NCBI RefSeq assembly: GCF_003260205.1
Contig: NZ_QERF01000010.1
Coordinates: forward strand, 170,240 to 234,239
Reading direction: 5' to 3'
DNA: 64,000 nucleotides
Origin: Winogradskyella tangerina
Lineage (GTDB): Bacteria > Bacteroidota > Bacteroidia > Flavobacteriales > Flavobacteriaceae
The notes beneath the pieces are model-generated. The model made no database searches. It saw only the letters and a program-made list of their open reading frames with translations, and was not told where the DNA came from. The translations under genes were made by a program, and so were the position numbers. Shown here piece after piece: positions 43,987 to 53,394 of this stretch; positions within the stretch are counted from its first letter, which is position 1; each line of letters begins with the position of its first letter.

Positions 43987-44871
43987 TTAAATTGATTTTA
44001 AAGCAGTGATATTTTTCTTGATCTGTTCGTTTTCAGGGTCTAGTTCAAGCGCCATTTTATAATACTTAAGTGCTTTTTTCGACTTGCCCATCACATGTAG
44101 TTTATTGGCTAAGCTCGCAAATGCTCTTGATTCATCCGGAAAAAGTTTTGTATTAAGTTTCAAAACTTCCACTGCTTCCTCTTCACGTTCAGTTGTAAAA
44201 AGTATATGCGCATAGGTGTTTAGTTCGTACATGCTCTCTAAGTTTCCAGCGTATTTTTTGAGTAGTTTTTTCTTTCCTTTTTTAAAGCCTTTCAATCCTT
44301 TCGATTTAAGGATTGCTTCTACTTCAGCGACGATCTGATAGTTCGATTTATAATCGTTTACAGTAACAATATTTTGAATATCGTCTTCGAGAGAATTCAC
44401 AGGATGCTCAACAATACGATTGACTTCCTCGCCATCTTTGTAGAAAATGAAAGTTGGCACACGATGAATGTTTAATCCGGCTTCTTCGTGCTGTGGACTT
44501 TGTTTATAACTATCAGATTGGCGACTTAATGCAACTACGGTTAATTGGTTCATTGGGTAATTACAAGCTTCTAATATTTTATAAAATCGAGGTACTTCGC
44601 GTTTGCTATCGCCACACCAAGTACCCATAAATATTGTGATCTCGTAGTTTTTTAAAGCTGATTCTATGGCTTTAATAACAGTGGATTTTGGTGCATAATT
44701 ATTGAAATTTTTATTAAACCATTCCTTGTAATTGTCGCCCTCTAATCCGGCTTTATTAATTTTTCCTAGTAGGTATGGTGAACCTGTGTTTTTCGTGATC
44801 TCAACATTTATATTTTGCGAATTGAGGCATAGGCTCAAAAAGAGCAGTATGGTAATTGCTATTGTTTTCAT
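43987..44871 (-). CDS. Secreted thioredoxin-like protein with TPR-type C-terminus
   Basis: A 294-residue protein with a signal peptide (MKTIAITILLFLSLCLNSQ). A thioredoxin-like domain carries FMGTWCGDSKREVPRFYKIL with CxxS-type spacing in place of the usual CxxC, so disulfide exchange is doubtful. Two TPR-like helix pairs close the protein (EEAVEVLKLNTKLFPDES, SKKALKYYKMALELDPEN). The ATG at 44871 is chosen because the one at 44904 lies in the terminator hairpin of the upstream gene. Confidence 0.82.
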   Translation of the reverse strand: MKTIAITILLFLSLCLNSQNINVEITKNTGSPYLLGKINKAGLEGDNYKEWFNKNFNNYAPKSTVIKAIESALKNYEITIFMGTWCGDSKREVPRFYKILEACNYPMNQLTVVALSRQSDSYKQSPQHEEAGLNIHRVPTFIFYKDGEEVNRIVEHPVNSLEDDIQNIVTVNDYKSNYQIVAEVEAILKSKGLKGFKKGKKKLLKKYAGNLESMYELNTYAHILFTTEREEEAVEVLKLNTKLFPDESRAFASLANKLHVMGKSKKALKYYKMALELDPENEQIKKNITALKSI

Positions 44872-44883
44872 GATTGATGGTAT

Positions 44884-44918
44884 TTTAAAAATAAAACCTG
44901 GCATCTATTAATGCCAGG
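44884..44918 (-). terminator. Rho-independent terminator after the DUF1573 gene
   Basis: Stem CCTGGCAT/ATGCCAGG (44897-44904 and 44911-44918) followed on the minus strand by TTTTATTTTT. Confidence 0.8.
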
Positions 44919-44932
44919 CCTTTGGAAGAAAT

Positions 44933-45340
44933 TTATTTTGACGCGACAACTGTGCCTTTAATTTTGAGAATTTTATTGCCACCTTCAGCGTTAGACATTA
45001 CCCTGATCGTTTTGGTGAATGCACCCAGTTTATTGGTGTTATATTTAATTTCAAGTTCACCTGATTCACCTGGTAAAATTGGTTCTTTTGAATACCTTGG
45101 GACCGTACATCCGCAGCTGGTTTTGACGTCGTTTATGATTAATGGTGCGTCACCCGCATTTGTAAATGCGAAAATCTTAGTACCATCCGAATTTTGTTCT
45201 ATTGTGCCATAATTGATGACCTCAGTTTCGAATTCTATAAGTGCTACTTTGGCATCAAACATATTGATGTCTGCTGGGGCTGAATTAAAAAAACCAAATG
45301 CCATGGTCAATAAAACTAAGATGTTTAGAGTTCGTTTCAT
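44933..45340 (-). CDS. DUF1573 periplasmic protein
   Basis: A 135-residue protein: signal peptide (LNILVLLTMAFGFFNSA) then one DUF1573 immunoglobulin-like domain with its hallmarks FTNAGDAPLIINDVKTSCGC and PILPGESGELEIKYNT. The domain resembles the ASH/MSP fold, a binding module. Function is unknown. A terminator separates it from the thioredoxin-like gene. Confidence 0.9.
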   Translation of the reverse strand: MKRTLNILVLLTMAFGFFNSAPADINMFDAKVALIEFETEVINYGTIEQNSDGTKIFAFTNAGDAPLIINDVKTSCGCTVPRYSKEPILPGESGELEIKYNTNKLGAFTKTIRVMSNAEGGNKILKIKGTVVASK

Positions 45341-45448
45341 GATTTAAAAATTTTTGATTTATACAGAAACAAACATCAAAATTATCTTTCTAAAATATTA
45401 AAATCGTCGGTTGGAAATGGGTACTAGTACCAGGTTTGAATTTTTCAA

Positions 45449-46507
45449 CTACTTAATAAACAGAGATTTAGCGTCATCTCTTGATTGCACATTCAATTTT
45501 TTGTAGATGTTATTGGTGTGTGATTTTACAGTACTAACACTCAAAAATAAAGCTTCGGCAATATCTTTATTCGTCTTATCTTGAAGTAAATGTTCTAAAA
45601 CTACTTGTTCTTGTTTCGAGAGTTTTGCCTTAAGATTTTCTTTGTTAGATTTTTTTCTTTGCCAAAATCTAAATAGTAAAATTCCATTTAATAAAACGGA
45701 TACAGCCAGTAGAATATAAAGATATAATGAGCTTTCAGAACCTGAAGTATTTTCTGCGGAAGCAGCTAGCATAAAGCGATCGGCAGCTATTTCATTTTTG
45801 TATTGAATAGTGTAAGGAGCATTAGGGTAGGTGCGTTCTAAACGTGCTTGAAGCTCGTCATAATAACTGTTCTCTCGTAAATCAGCAACGTAATGACCAT
45901 GAAGATCAGAACTTCTATCTGAGAGGTAGGCGTAAATGGCGAGTTCTGCAATAGGTTCGTTTAATAATTCACCATAATATTGAAGTGTTTTAAACCACTT
46001 TTTGTTGTTAAGTTTTCTGTTGGCTTCACTTCTTACTTCGCCATAGGCAAAGCGCATATCATTTTTTAAGGAATCAATTTTTAGAAAGGCATTGGCCCTA
46101 GGATTACTAGATTCAATTTTGCAAAATACTTGATTACCAAATGAAAAGGGTAGGTTTAGGGTATCCGTGTTTTTAGCAATGAATAGAAGTTCTTCACTGT
46201 CACTGCAGTGCCCATTGAAATGGTTGAGGTCTTGTTCTGTTTCAGAGCATTTGTCGACATGAATTCGGTATATGCGATTTTCAGGGTCGAGTATATTTCC
46301 TTTGAATTCAAAAAAACCCGTTTCATCAGCCGAAGTTTTTGCAATGATCTGTTCTGAATAAACTCCCGACATTTTCCGGTAGTCCTCAACAATAGAAAGA
46401 TACACGGTGTTCTGCCATTCATCTGGATTTATATATCCCGAAAAGGAATACTGCGCTTCAGCATAAAGCGACGACAATAAAAACAATAAAACTATTCTGA
46501 ATTGCAT
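45449..46507 (-). CDS. Membrane-bound LuxR-type regulator with extracytoplasmic sensor region
   Basis: A 352-residue protein. An N-terminal signal or anchor (FRIVLLFLLSSLYAEA) precedes an extracytoplasmic region of about 230 residues, a membrane helix (LYLYILLAVSVLLNGILLFRF, about 262-282), a short coiled linker and a C-terminal LuxR-type HTH (QVVLEHLLQDKTNKDIAEAL, then LSVSTVKSHTNNIYKKLNV). No kinase or receiver domain is present, so sensing and DNA binding are in one chain. A TAGATTCG -7 box lies just upstream of the start (46512-46519, minus strand). Confidence 0.85.
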   Translation of the reverse strand: MQFRIVLLFLLSSLYAEAQYSFSGYINPDEWQNTVYLSIVEDYRKMSGVYSEQIIAKTSADETGFFEFKGNILDPENRIYRIHVDKCSETEQDLNHFNGHCSDSEELLFIAKNTDTLNLPFSFGNQVFCKIESSNPRANAFLKIDSLKNDMRFAYGEVRSEANRKLNNKKWFKTLQYYGELLNEPIAELAIYAYLSDRSSDLHGHYVADLRENSYYDELQARLERTYPNAPYTIQYKNEIAADRFMLAASAENTSGSESSLYLYILLAVSVLLNGILLFRFWQRKKSNKENLKAKLSKQEQVVLEHLLQDKTNKDIAEALFLSVSTVKSHTNNIYKKLNVQSRDDAKSLFIK

Positions 46508-46511
46508 AAAA

Positions 46512-46519
46512 CGAATCTA
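46512..46519 (-). promoter_or_regulatory. -7 promoter box for the LuxR-type gene
   Basis: Minus-strand TAGATTCG fits the looser TANNTTYG form, 4 bases before the ATG. Confidence 0.35.
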
Positions 46520-46616
46520 CATAAATTTCGAATATAAAAAATTGTTCAGTCATAAATTATGTAACAATTTTAACAAAATAGCGTCCTATGATTACATCAA
46601 ATCATCAAACGAAATT

Positions 46617-46775
46617 ATGAGTATCTGGCGCGTTATATTAGCTATTATTTTCCCTCCATTGTCCGTAGTAGACAAAGGATGTGGATCTTTTTTAATCACA
46701 TTTATACTTTGGATTTGCGGATGGGTTCCAGGCGTTATTGCAGCATTGGTCATTCTCAATAATCCTGAAAGATAA
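46617..46775 (+). CDS. YqaE/Pmp3-family small membrane protein
   Basis: A 52-residue protein with two membrane helices (SIWRVILAIIFPPLSVV and FLITFILWICGWVPGVIAAL), the standard Pmp3/YqaE (UPF0057) pattern. In other organisms these proteolipids are linked to membrane potential and salt stress. The ATG at 46617 is chosen because the upstream frame (25 extra residues) is polar and unlike the family. Confidence 0.88.
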   Translation: MSIWRVILAIIFPPLSVVDKGCGSFLITFILWICGWVPGVIAALVILNNPER

Positions 46776-46780
46776 TTCCT

Positions 46781-46788
46781 TATCTTTG
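46781..46788 (+). promoter_or_regulatory. -7 promoter box
   Basis: TATCTTTG, an exact TANNTTTG match, 25 bases before the start of the 264-residue lipoprotein gene. Confidence 0.5.
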
Positions 46789-46813
46789 TGCTTTCTAAAT
46801 CAATAAAGTACAA

Positions 46814-47608
46814 ATGAAAAAATTATTACTATTAGTTGTTTTTGCTTGCTTTTTAGCGAGCTGTAATGTAACTGAATCCATTGTTTTTGACCAAGATGGT
46901 TCGGGTGAATATCTTGTGACTTATGAAATGGGTGAGGCCATTAAAGCTATGTCTGAAGCCATGGGCGGCAGTAACGAGAAAAAAGAAGGTGGAGAAGTCA
47001 TGGATACGGTCATGGTTTTCGCTGATATAATGGAGACCTACAAAGACAGTATTGCTGCACTTCCAGAAGATAAACAACAGGCATTCGAATCTATAAAAGA
47101 CATGTATATGAGGATGAAGATCGATGAAGACAAAAGCATTATGGACATCGGAATGGGATTAAATTTTGAATCAATTGACGATCTAAAGGATATCAATGAA
47201 AAGCTAAAAAGCATTCAAAGTATTAACGAGCAAGGCGATCAGATAGACGCAATTAGAGATAGCTCTCCGCTAGGAAATTTTATGGGAAGCGATAATGCGA
47301 TTATGTATGATTACTCAGATAAAGGTTTCTCCAGAAAAACCAAGATCGAATTAGAGGAAGGGCAGGCAGAAACGGCAATGGAAGCCTTATTTGATGAGGC
47401 CGATGAGGAGAATCAGCAATTTATAGAATACTTTGAGGAAGCGGATTACACCGTGAAATTGACCTTTCCGAAGGCTGTAAAAACAATTGATATAGAGGGT
47501 GCAAAGTTCTCTGCTGATCGAAAAACAGTAACCTACACATCTAATTGGGTGGAGTATTTGAAAAATCCAAAACTTTTGGATGTGAACGTGACTTTTGTGG
47601 ATGAATAA
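46814..47608 (+). CDS. Lipoprotein of unknown function
   Basis: A 264-residue lipoprotein (lipobox CFLASCN). The mature part begins with strands (ESIVFDQDGSGEYLVTYEMG) and has a long acidic helical middle (TAMEALFDEADEENQQFIEY); the end reads like a strand pair (FSADRKTVTYTSNWVEYL). It is a conserved-looking flavobacterial envelope protein, but I cannot name the family. It overlaps lipB by eight bases and is probably cotranscribed with it. Confidence 0.7.
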   Translation: MKKLLLLVVFACFLASCNVTESIVFDQDGSGEYLVTYEMGEAIKAMSEAMGGSNEKKEGGEVMDTVMVFADIMETYKDSIAALPEDKQQAFESIKDMYMRMKIDEDKSIMDIGMGLNFESIDDLKDINEKLKSIQSINEQGDQIDAIRDSSPLGNFMGSDNAIMYDYSDKGFSRKTKIELEEGQAETAMEALFDEADEENQQFIEYFEEADYTVKLTFPKAVKTIDIEGAKFSADRKTVTYTSNWVEYLKNPKLLDVNVTFVDE

Positions 47609-48299
47609 AACCGTAAAATTTGAAGATCTTGGCCTTAAGGATTTTAAGGAAACTTGGGATTACCAAGAGCAACTCTTTAAGGCCATTTTAGATACCAAAA
47701 TAAAAAACAGAAGAGAGGATGCTGGCTTGGATACAGACAATCATTTTTTGTTTGTTGAGCACCCACATGTTTATACTTTAGGGAAAAGTGGGGACCTTTC
47801 AAATCTTCTACTAACCGAAGACCAATTGGTAGAGAAAGGAGCTACCTTCTATAAGATAAATAGAGGAGGAGACATCACTTATCATGGTCCTGGTCAGATT
47901 GTAGGATACCCCATTCTCGATCTCGATAATTTCTTTACAGACATCCATAAATATCTCAGATTTTTAGAGGAGGTCATTATTCTAACACTCGCAGATTACG
48001 GTTTAAAAACTGAACGTAGTCCTGGTGAAACGGGCGTCTGGTTAGATGTCGGAACCCCTTTTGCTCGAAAGATTTGCGCCATGGGCGTGCGCGCTAGCCG
48101 TTGGGTAACCATGCATGGCTTTGCTTTGAATGTGAATGCAGATCTCGGTTACTTCGATAATATTATTCCCTGTGGTATTCGAGGGAAAGCCGTAACCTCT
48201 TTGAATAATGAATTAGGGGTTGCAACCGTTGACGAATCAGAGGTTAAAGAAAAACTACTTCATCATTTTGAATCTCTTTTTGAAGCACATTTAGTTTAA
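47601..48299 (+). CDS. lipB: Octanoyltransferase LipB
   Basis: A 232-residue enzyme that moves octanoyl groups from acyl carrier protein to lipoyl domains, the first step of lipoate formation. The motif RGGDITYHGPGQIVGYPIL, then RSPGETGVWL and KICAMGVRASRWVTMHGFALN (catalytic Cys in KICAMG; Lys before it) are diagnostic. The E2 at 17 kb is among its likely targets. The ATG at 47601 overlaps the previous gene; the upstream in-frame TTG is less likely. Confidence 0.94.
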   Translation: MNKTVKFEDLGLKDFKETWDYQEQLFKAILDTKIKNRREDAGLDTDNHFLFVEHPHVYTLGKSGDLSNLLLTEDQLVEKGATFYKINRGGDITYHGPGQIVGYPILDLDNFFTDIHKYLRFLEEVIILTLADYGLKTERSPGETGVWLDVGTPFARKICAMGVRASRWVTMHGFALNVNADLGYFDNIIPCGIRGKAVTSLNNELGVATVDESEVKEKLLHHFESLFEAHLV

Positions 48300-49228
48300 T
48301 TGAGTTGAGCTGCTTCACTTTCGTTTATTCGGCTAACATCGATCGTGGTTTTACCATTTAGACGTTGAGCTGCATATACAAACTTTTGTCCCCATTCGAT
48401 CTCTTCAGGCTTATAAGATGACCTCGAATATACCATTTGACCTGAGGATTCATCAAACGCTTTTAGCATTACAATAAATTCAAAATCCTTGGCATAGTAA
48501 GACCGCTCATCGAGATTGAAAAGGGGGCTGTTAGCATCAATTGGATGCACTATGGTCCACATGGATGGAAAGAATCTTACCTTATCGCGTTCTAATTCTA
48601 GGATATGAAAATCGCGTAGTTCAGAGTTCTTACGTTTCATGGAAACACTAACATTTACTTCGACATCTAATAGTTCATTTTTTTGAGGATTGATGAGCCT
48701 GAACATAAATCCATTAATATCATGATAGGGAGCTATAACAGCCTTGTCACTGTATTTAATTTTAGACACAGGTTTAGAGAAACGACCGTAAAGCAAACCT
48801 GTAGCCAATGCAAATGATAAAAGGCCAAGTAATGATTCTGTGGCTGCAACAATATTAGCAGGTAAGCCTAAAGGTGCTACTCTTCCATAACCTAAGGTTG
48901 TAATGGTCTGAGCACTAAAAAAGAAGGCTTCCATAAACTGCTCAAAGGGTGTCATACCACGTGTTCCTGTTAGGTTCTCAACACCAATTAAGGCGTAAAT
49001 AGTTGCGAAAAATAAATTGACAATAAAATAACCAAGAATAATAAAACCGAAGAAATGCGACCACTTCATCGTTACCAAAGTATGAAAGAAGTTTAGGCGC
49101 TCAAAAAATGGAATATTGATTTTTTCAATATTGAAACTACCGTCTTTATTTAAGGCTCTGTAACCTTCAGAAGACGATTTTTCGCCTAATCCAAAATCAC
49201 TGAATGAGTCTTTCTTTCGTTTTGCCAT
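48296..49228 (-). CDS. Inward-rectifier-type (Kir) potassium channel
   Basis: A 310-residue channel. Two membrane helices flank a pore with the selectivity filter TITTLGYGRVAP (about residues 110-121); the C-terminal half is the cytoplasmic immunoglobulin-like Kir domain (VIAPYHDINGFMFRLINPQK, WTIVHPIDANSPLF). The filter carries GYG, as in KirBac. It is convergent with lipB, sharing four bases at the 3' ends. Confidence 0.93.
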   Translation of the reverse strand: MAKRKKDSFSDFGLGEKSSSEGYRALNKDGSFNIEKINIPFFERLNFFHTLVTMKWSHFFGFIILGYFIVNLFFATIYALIGVENLTGTRGMTPFEQFMEAFFFSAQTITTLGYGRVAPLGLPANIVAATESLLGLLSFALATGLLYGRFSKPVSKIKYSDKAVIAPYHDINGFMFRLINPQKNELLDVEVNVSVSMKRKNSELRDFHILELERDKVRFFPSMWTIVHPIDANSPLFNLDERSYYAKDFEFIVMLKAFDESSGQMVYSRSSYKPEEIEWGQKFVYAAQRLNGKTTIDVSRINESEAAQLN

Positions 49229-49235
49229 GGCGCAT

Positions 49236-49267
49236 GAAAATTATTTTTTGAATTTCAAAATATCAAA
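49236..49267 (-). promoter_or_regulatory. Promoter of the Kir channel gene
   Basis: Minus-strand TTTG (49264-49267), a 20-base spacer, then TAATTTTC (49236-49243). One mismatch to the TANNTTTG box. Confidence 0.4.
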
Positions 49268-49314
49268 AATTAGTGATGCTTTTATTTCACTAATGTAATG
49301 GTTTTAAACAAAAG

Positions 49315-49340
49315 AAAACGCCAAAATAAATTGGCGTTTT
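49315..49340. terminator. Rho-independent terminator
   Basis: Stem AAAACGCCAA/TTGGCGTTTT with loop AATAAA. On the minus strand it lies 32 bases after the OmpA-family stop. Confidence 0.8.
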
Positions 49341-49371
49341 CAGACTTAGGGACTTCGAGATTTGGTTATCG

Positions 49372-50919
49372 TTATATTTTTACAAATTCTACACGTCTGT
49401 TTTGGGCTTTTCCGTCTGCTGTTGTATTGTCTCCAACTGGCTCTGATTCGCCTTTACCTTCTGTGGTTAGACGCTCTTCAGAAATCTTATAAATTGTAAC
49501 CAACGCTTCTTTAACAGCGTTCGCTCTGGCTTTAGATAAGGCGAGATTAGCCTCGTCCGGGCCATCAGAATCTGTATGACCAATGATGTTCAATTTGATG
49601 CTTTGATCTTGCATTAAAACCTGAGATATTTGCCTAACAATTCCTAGAGATCTAGGTTGAATATTTGCCGATCCTGAATCGAACAATATGCCGTTGGTTG
49701 AGATGCGGCCTTCAGCCATTAATTTACGTCTTAGATCTACGCCACCCTCGGCAACTTTGAGATTAGTAATAAACAAGCGATCTACACCATCACGCATACC
49801 TAGCAAGTTAAATTTAATATGACTTAGCGCTTTATCAGGTGCGATAAATTGAGGAATATCTACATATTTTTTTTGATTAACCCATAGTCTAAATCTACGT
49901 TTGTTAACAGCAACAGAAATATGGGGTTTGTTTAATACGGCTTGCCTCAAATTGGCATTAAGACTTGAATTGATCACGGTTCCTCCGTTGATTCTATTAA
50001 ATACTCTAATGCTAAAAGCACCAAACTGCCCAAGAGGTAGTTCTACGCTCGATTTATTTGGTCCATCCCTAAATTCGTTATTATCTGCGAGCGTAAGGTT
50101 TAATCTTGCTGTTGATGAGGTCTTAGTATCAACTACAGCGAGCAGATCAAATTCAATAGTATATTCTTCAGGTAATGCTTCAGAAAGAAGTGGTAAGAAC
50201 TGAATACCATAGCCGCCTTTAAGTTCAAACCATTTGCCTTCAACACTACCGACAGTTACAACTTCGCCTGTGCCATTAGTATTCCATTTACTTGGAAAAT
50301 CTCCAATAAAATCTTGAGAAAAATCATCAAAATAAAGCAGCTTATCGCCTGGTACAAAGTCAAACTTACTGTAGACTTCTAATTTGTCAGAAATGTTGGA
50401 AGGTTCTTCTTCAGCTTCGACGTCAGCACCATCCTTTTGGTTGCCCGATGTGCCTGAAATATCAGGAGAATCACCACTTTCAGTTTCAGCAGTATCGTCT
50501 TCATTTTCTTGAGCTTCTCTTTCGCGTTGTCCGAGTAATAGTTCTTTGGCGGTTTTAATGCTATATTTTAAGGCTTTTTTGGCTTTATTCATTTGCAATG
50601 TAGCCTTGCCTTGTTTCAAAACACCAACACCATCGAGATCATCAATAATATCCGGTGCGCTTTCACTCAAAACTGTCATTTCCTCAAGCGCCTCTTCAAG
50701 AACATCAATGTCATCATCGTCTAATGGCGTTCCTGCGGCAGCATAACCGTCGTATTTATACACCTTGTCGTAAAGGTCAAAAGATTCCTGAACAAACCGA
50801 TCCACACTTCCAACACCAACTCGGCTCTTAGGACGTTTAATTCTTTTGGTTTGTGCATCGAGTGAGGGGAGAATAAATAATACCGCACAAAGAGAAAGGA
50901 AAACTTTGGAGTTTTTCAT
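49372..50919 (-). CDS. OmpA-family outer-membrane protein
   Basis: A 515-residue secreted protein with a signal peptide (VFLSLCAVLFILPSLDAQ). After a helical N-terminal region and an acidic linker (about 140-180) comes a beta-rich central region like a concanavalin-type laminin G fold (FDDFSQDFIGDFPSKWNTNG). The C-terminal 110 residues are an OmpA peptidoglycan-binding domain (FDSGSANIQPRSLGIVRQIS, GHTDSDGPDEANLALSKARA, GKGESEPVGDN). It anchors to the cell wall, and the central domain may bind a ligand. Confidence 0.9.
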   Translation of the reverse strand: MKNSKVFLSLCAVLFILPSLDAQTKRIKRPKSRVGVGSVDRFVQESFDLYDKVYKYDGYAAAGTPLDDDDIDVLEEALEEMTVLSESAPDIIDDLDGVGVLKQGKATLQMNKAKKALKYSIKTAKELLLGQREREAQENEDDTAETESGDSPDISGTSGNQKDGADVEAEEEPSNISDKLEVYSKFDFVPGDKLLYFDDFSQDFIGDFPSKWNTNGTGEVVTVGSVEGKWFELKGGYGIQFLPLLSEALPEEYTIEFDLLAVVDTKTSSTARLNLTLADNNEFRDGPNKSSVELPLGQFGAFSIRVFNRINGGTVINSSLNANLRQAVLNKPHISVAVNKRRFRLWVNQKKYVDIPQFIAPDKALSHIKFNLLGMRDGVDRLFITNLKVAEGGVDLRRKLMAEGRISTNGILFDSGSANIQPRSLGIVRQISQVLMQDQSIKLNIIGHTDSDGPDEANLALSKARANAVKEALVTIYKISEERLTTEGKGESEPVGDNTTADGKAQNRRVEFVKI

Positions 50920-51000
50920 TTTAAGTAATTGATTAATAGCCGACTAAAGTTATGAATAACTATTCAATCAAAAAAATAAAATGCGAAATTCAGATGGAAT

Positions 51001-53364
51001 TTAATAGAGTTTATAGACGATAATTGTCTTGTCGTCAGCTTGTGTTATAAGCTCCAATCCCCTCGATTTATCGAGCTTCTGAAGCTCGGCAGCAGAAGTA
51101 CCAAAAACAGGAAAATTAGAAATTGATTTTGCCTGACTATCAAACAAATACACTTTTTTAGATTGTAAATCTGTAACCGATACATAAATCTTATCATTGA
51201 GATAAAAAATTCTTGGTTCTGTATAATCGCCATAATCGAGGTCAATACTTTTAGATCTGATGGTCAATCTGTTTTCAGTCATTGCTACCAGTGTTTTGCT
51301 TGTTGCACTAAAACCATGCTCCTCTGTAAGATCGAGATTCTTTGTGCTCACATTTCCTTTGGTGTTTACTTGCACTAACTGCCCTAAGGTATTGGTAGCT
51401 GTAAATTGGTTTTTGTAAAGAAATAATTCGTTATCAGAAAAGCGAATTTTATCCTTTACATTAATTCGTGTATTACCTTGACGATTTAGAATCTTTAATT
51501 CATCGCCCGTAGCGAATGTGATATAATCTTTCTGTCCAATTCTGAAATGTTTTGGCTGAGTGGAGATGTCTTTTCCATTTGATCTATAATTGAATCCATT
51601 TACAGATCTTCCGCGAGCGTCATACATTAAAAGATTAGCACCTTGAGTGACTAGTAACCTGTAGTTTTTTCGCTTGTCGTAATCAAAAACAGCAAGTGGT
51701 TGGGTTATTTCATCATTAAACTTATGTGGAAATGGTGATACATCGTTTCCGTTTCTATCAAGAACATACAATCGTTTTGGTGTTACAAAGGCCAACTGTA
51801 ACCTTCCGTTTTTGTACATGTCGATTTGTTCGATTTTCCCAAGTATTTTACCACGCAATTGTTTTTTCCAAAGTACGTTGCCCGAACTCGAAATTAGATA
51901 AAGAACATTATCAACATCTTGCACCACGATATCATGTGCTTTTGTAATATGATTTTTAACGGTCTGTGGCGAAGTCATTATTTGTGCATCGATAGCCGTG
52001 GTGAAAGCTTCGGCCACCGAGTTAGAAACTCGTCGTCTTTTAAACTCCTGAATAGCTCCGTTGACATGCGCATAGTCGTCTTCGTAAACAAACTGTACCA
52101 CATTGGCATCATATGATTTGGTTTCAATATCTAGAAGATCGGATAAGCCTTCAGCATTTTTATACATAAATAAAGAAGCCTGATCGCTTAAATTTTCACT
52201 TATATTTTTGAAGGCATCTGCATTTGCAATAGTGTTGTTACTTAGTGTTGCGGATAAAATGGCCTTTAGGTTTTCTACAGAATCAGAAAATATGATGAAA
52301 TCATTAAGCCTCGCCAAATACTGGGCGTCATTAAATATTATAAAAGGGGCTAAACGCGATTTGAAAAACTCTGGATCACCAAACGCATAGATGTCGATTT
52401 CTCTAAAGGACTCTTCGAATGTTTTTTCTTCGATGGTTTCTAAAACAATATCCGAATCGAGTGAATGTAAAATAACAGCATTATCCGTCATCGAAATTTC
52501 ATTGGTTAAATTCAAAAAGGTCTGCGGAATAATAGAGTCTTCTTTTTTGAGAATTCTTAAATTCTGCTCAAGGATTGAAAAATCGTCGTAGGTGATACTT
52601 ACTAGCGATTTGGCATTTGAAGGCACCGCTGATATTGAATAAGTTTTTTGAGGAATGGTACCCTTGAAACAATCCATGTAGTATCTAATGGAATCACCAG
52701 ATTTTAAGATGCCATTATACGAAAGACTTTTATCGGTATAGTTTAGGTCGAGTACAGTATAGTTTTCAGATGCGATATGATCATCATCCGAAAACAAAAG
52801 TTTTGAGTAGTCTGGTGAACCGGCTTTAAATATAATGGATGCTGTAGATTGACTGTCGGTAGTTTCAATAAGACTGCTCAAACTCTGATCTTCATTTTCA
52901 GAATTCAAGGACTTCAAAATTTCAAGATTACTTGAAGCTATAAAATATTTACCCAGATCTTTTTGAAAAAATATTGTTGAATCAATCTGAGTTCTGTCAA
53001 TATTTTCATTCGTAATAGATTCAGATAAATGATTCGGAATAGAATCAATAACAAATAATGAAGAATCTCTTTCAGTTATTACAAGATAGTCTAAATTGGT
53101 TTCACCCAAAAATGCAACGTAAACTTGCTTGGTAGTATTGAGGTTTTCTAATATTACAGAAGCTGTTTTTAACTCCTTATTATATATACCAGATAAAATC
53201 TCATGATTTTCGATACTTTGTGAAAAGTCATTAAGGTCGTTTATAAGAATAAGGGCATTGGTATTAACCGGTAAAAATTGTGAAGCCGATTTTTGGCTAT
53301 TGTAGTCTTGTTGGCAAGACATTAAGAGGGATAACAAAACCAGTAAAAAACCAAATTGCTTCAT
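51001..53364 (-). CDS. Large beta-propeller lipoprotein, function unknown
   Basis: A 787-residue lipoprotein (lipobox SLLMSCQ). The first 450 residues resemble DUF3352-type sequences (SASQFLPVNTNALILINDLN). The last 300 have repeated strand patterns typical of a PQQ-like propeller (LYLISSSGNVLWKKQLRGKI, RLYVLDRNGNDVSPFPHKFN). Similar proteins lie next to rnhB in other flavobacteria. It follows rnhB by 30 bases and is probably cotranscribed. The role is unknown. Confidence 0.75.
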   Translation of the reverse strand: MKQFGFLLVLLSLLMSCQQDYNSQKSASQFLPVNTNALILINDLNDFSQSIENHEILSGIYNKELKTASVILENLNTTKQVYVAFLGETNLDYLVITERDSSLFVIDSIPNHLSESITNENIDRTQIDSTIFFQKDLGKYFIASSNLEILKSLNSENEDQSLSSLIETTDSQSTASIIFKAGSPDYSKLLFSDDDHIASENYTVLDLNYTDKSLSYNGILKSGDSIRYYMDCFKGTIPQKTYSISAVPSNAKSLVSITYDDFSILEQNLRILKKEDSIIPQTFLNLTNEISMTDNAVILHSLDSDIVLETIEEKTFEESFREIDIYAFGDPEFFKSRLAPFIIFNDAQYLARLNDFIIFSDSVENLKAILSATLSNNTIANADAFKNISENLSDQASLFMYKNAEGLSDLLDIETKSYDANVVQFVYEDDYAHVNGAIQEFKRRRVSNSVAEAFTTAIDAQIMTSPQTVKNHITKAHDIVVQDVDNVLYLISSSGNVLWKKQLRGKILGKIEQIDMYKNGRLQLAFVTPKRLYVLDRNGNDVSPFPHKFNDEITQPLAVFDYDKRKNYRLLVTQGANLLMYDARGRSVNGFNYRSNGKDISTQPKHFRIGQKDYITFATGDELKILNRQGNTRINVKDKIRFSDNELFLYKNQFTATNTLGQLVQVNTKGNVSTKNLDLTEEHGFSATSKTLVAMTENRLTIRSKSIDLDYGDYTEPRIFYLNDKIYVSVTDLQSKKVYLFDSQAKSISNFPVFGTSAAELQKLDKSRGLELITQADDKTIIVYKLY

Positions 53365-53394
53365 TGCGGTAGATATATCTGCAAATATAAAAAG

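Noticed and set aside
44872..44904. Upstream ATG for the thioredoxin-like gene
   Set aside because: It lies in the terminator hairpin of the preceding gene, and the added residues would precede the signal peptide.
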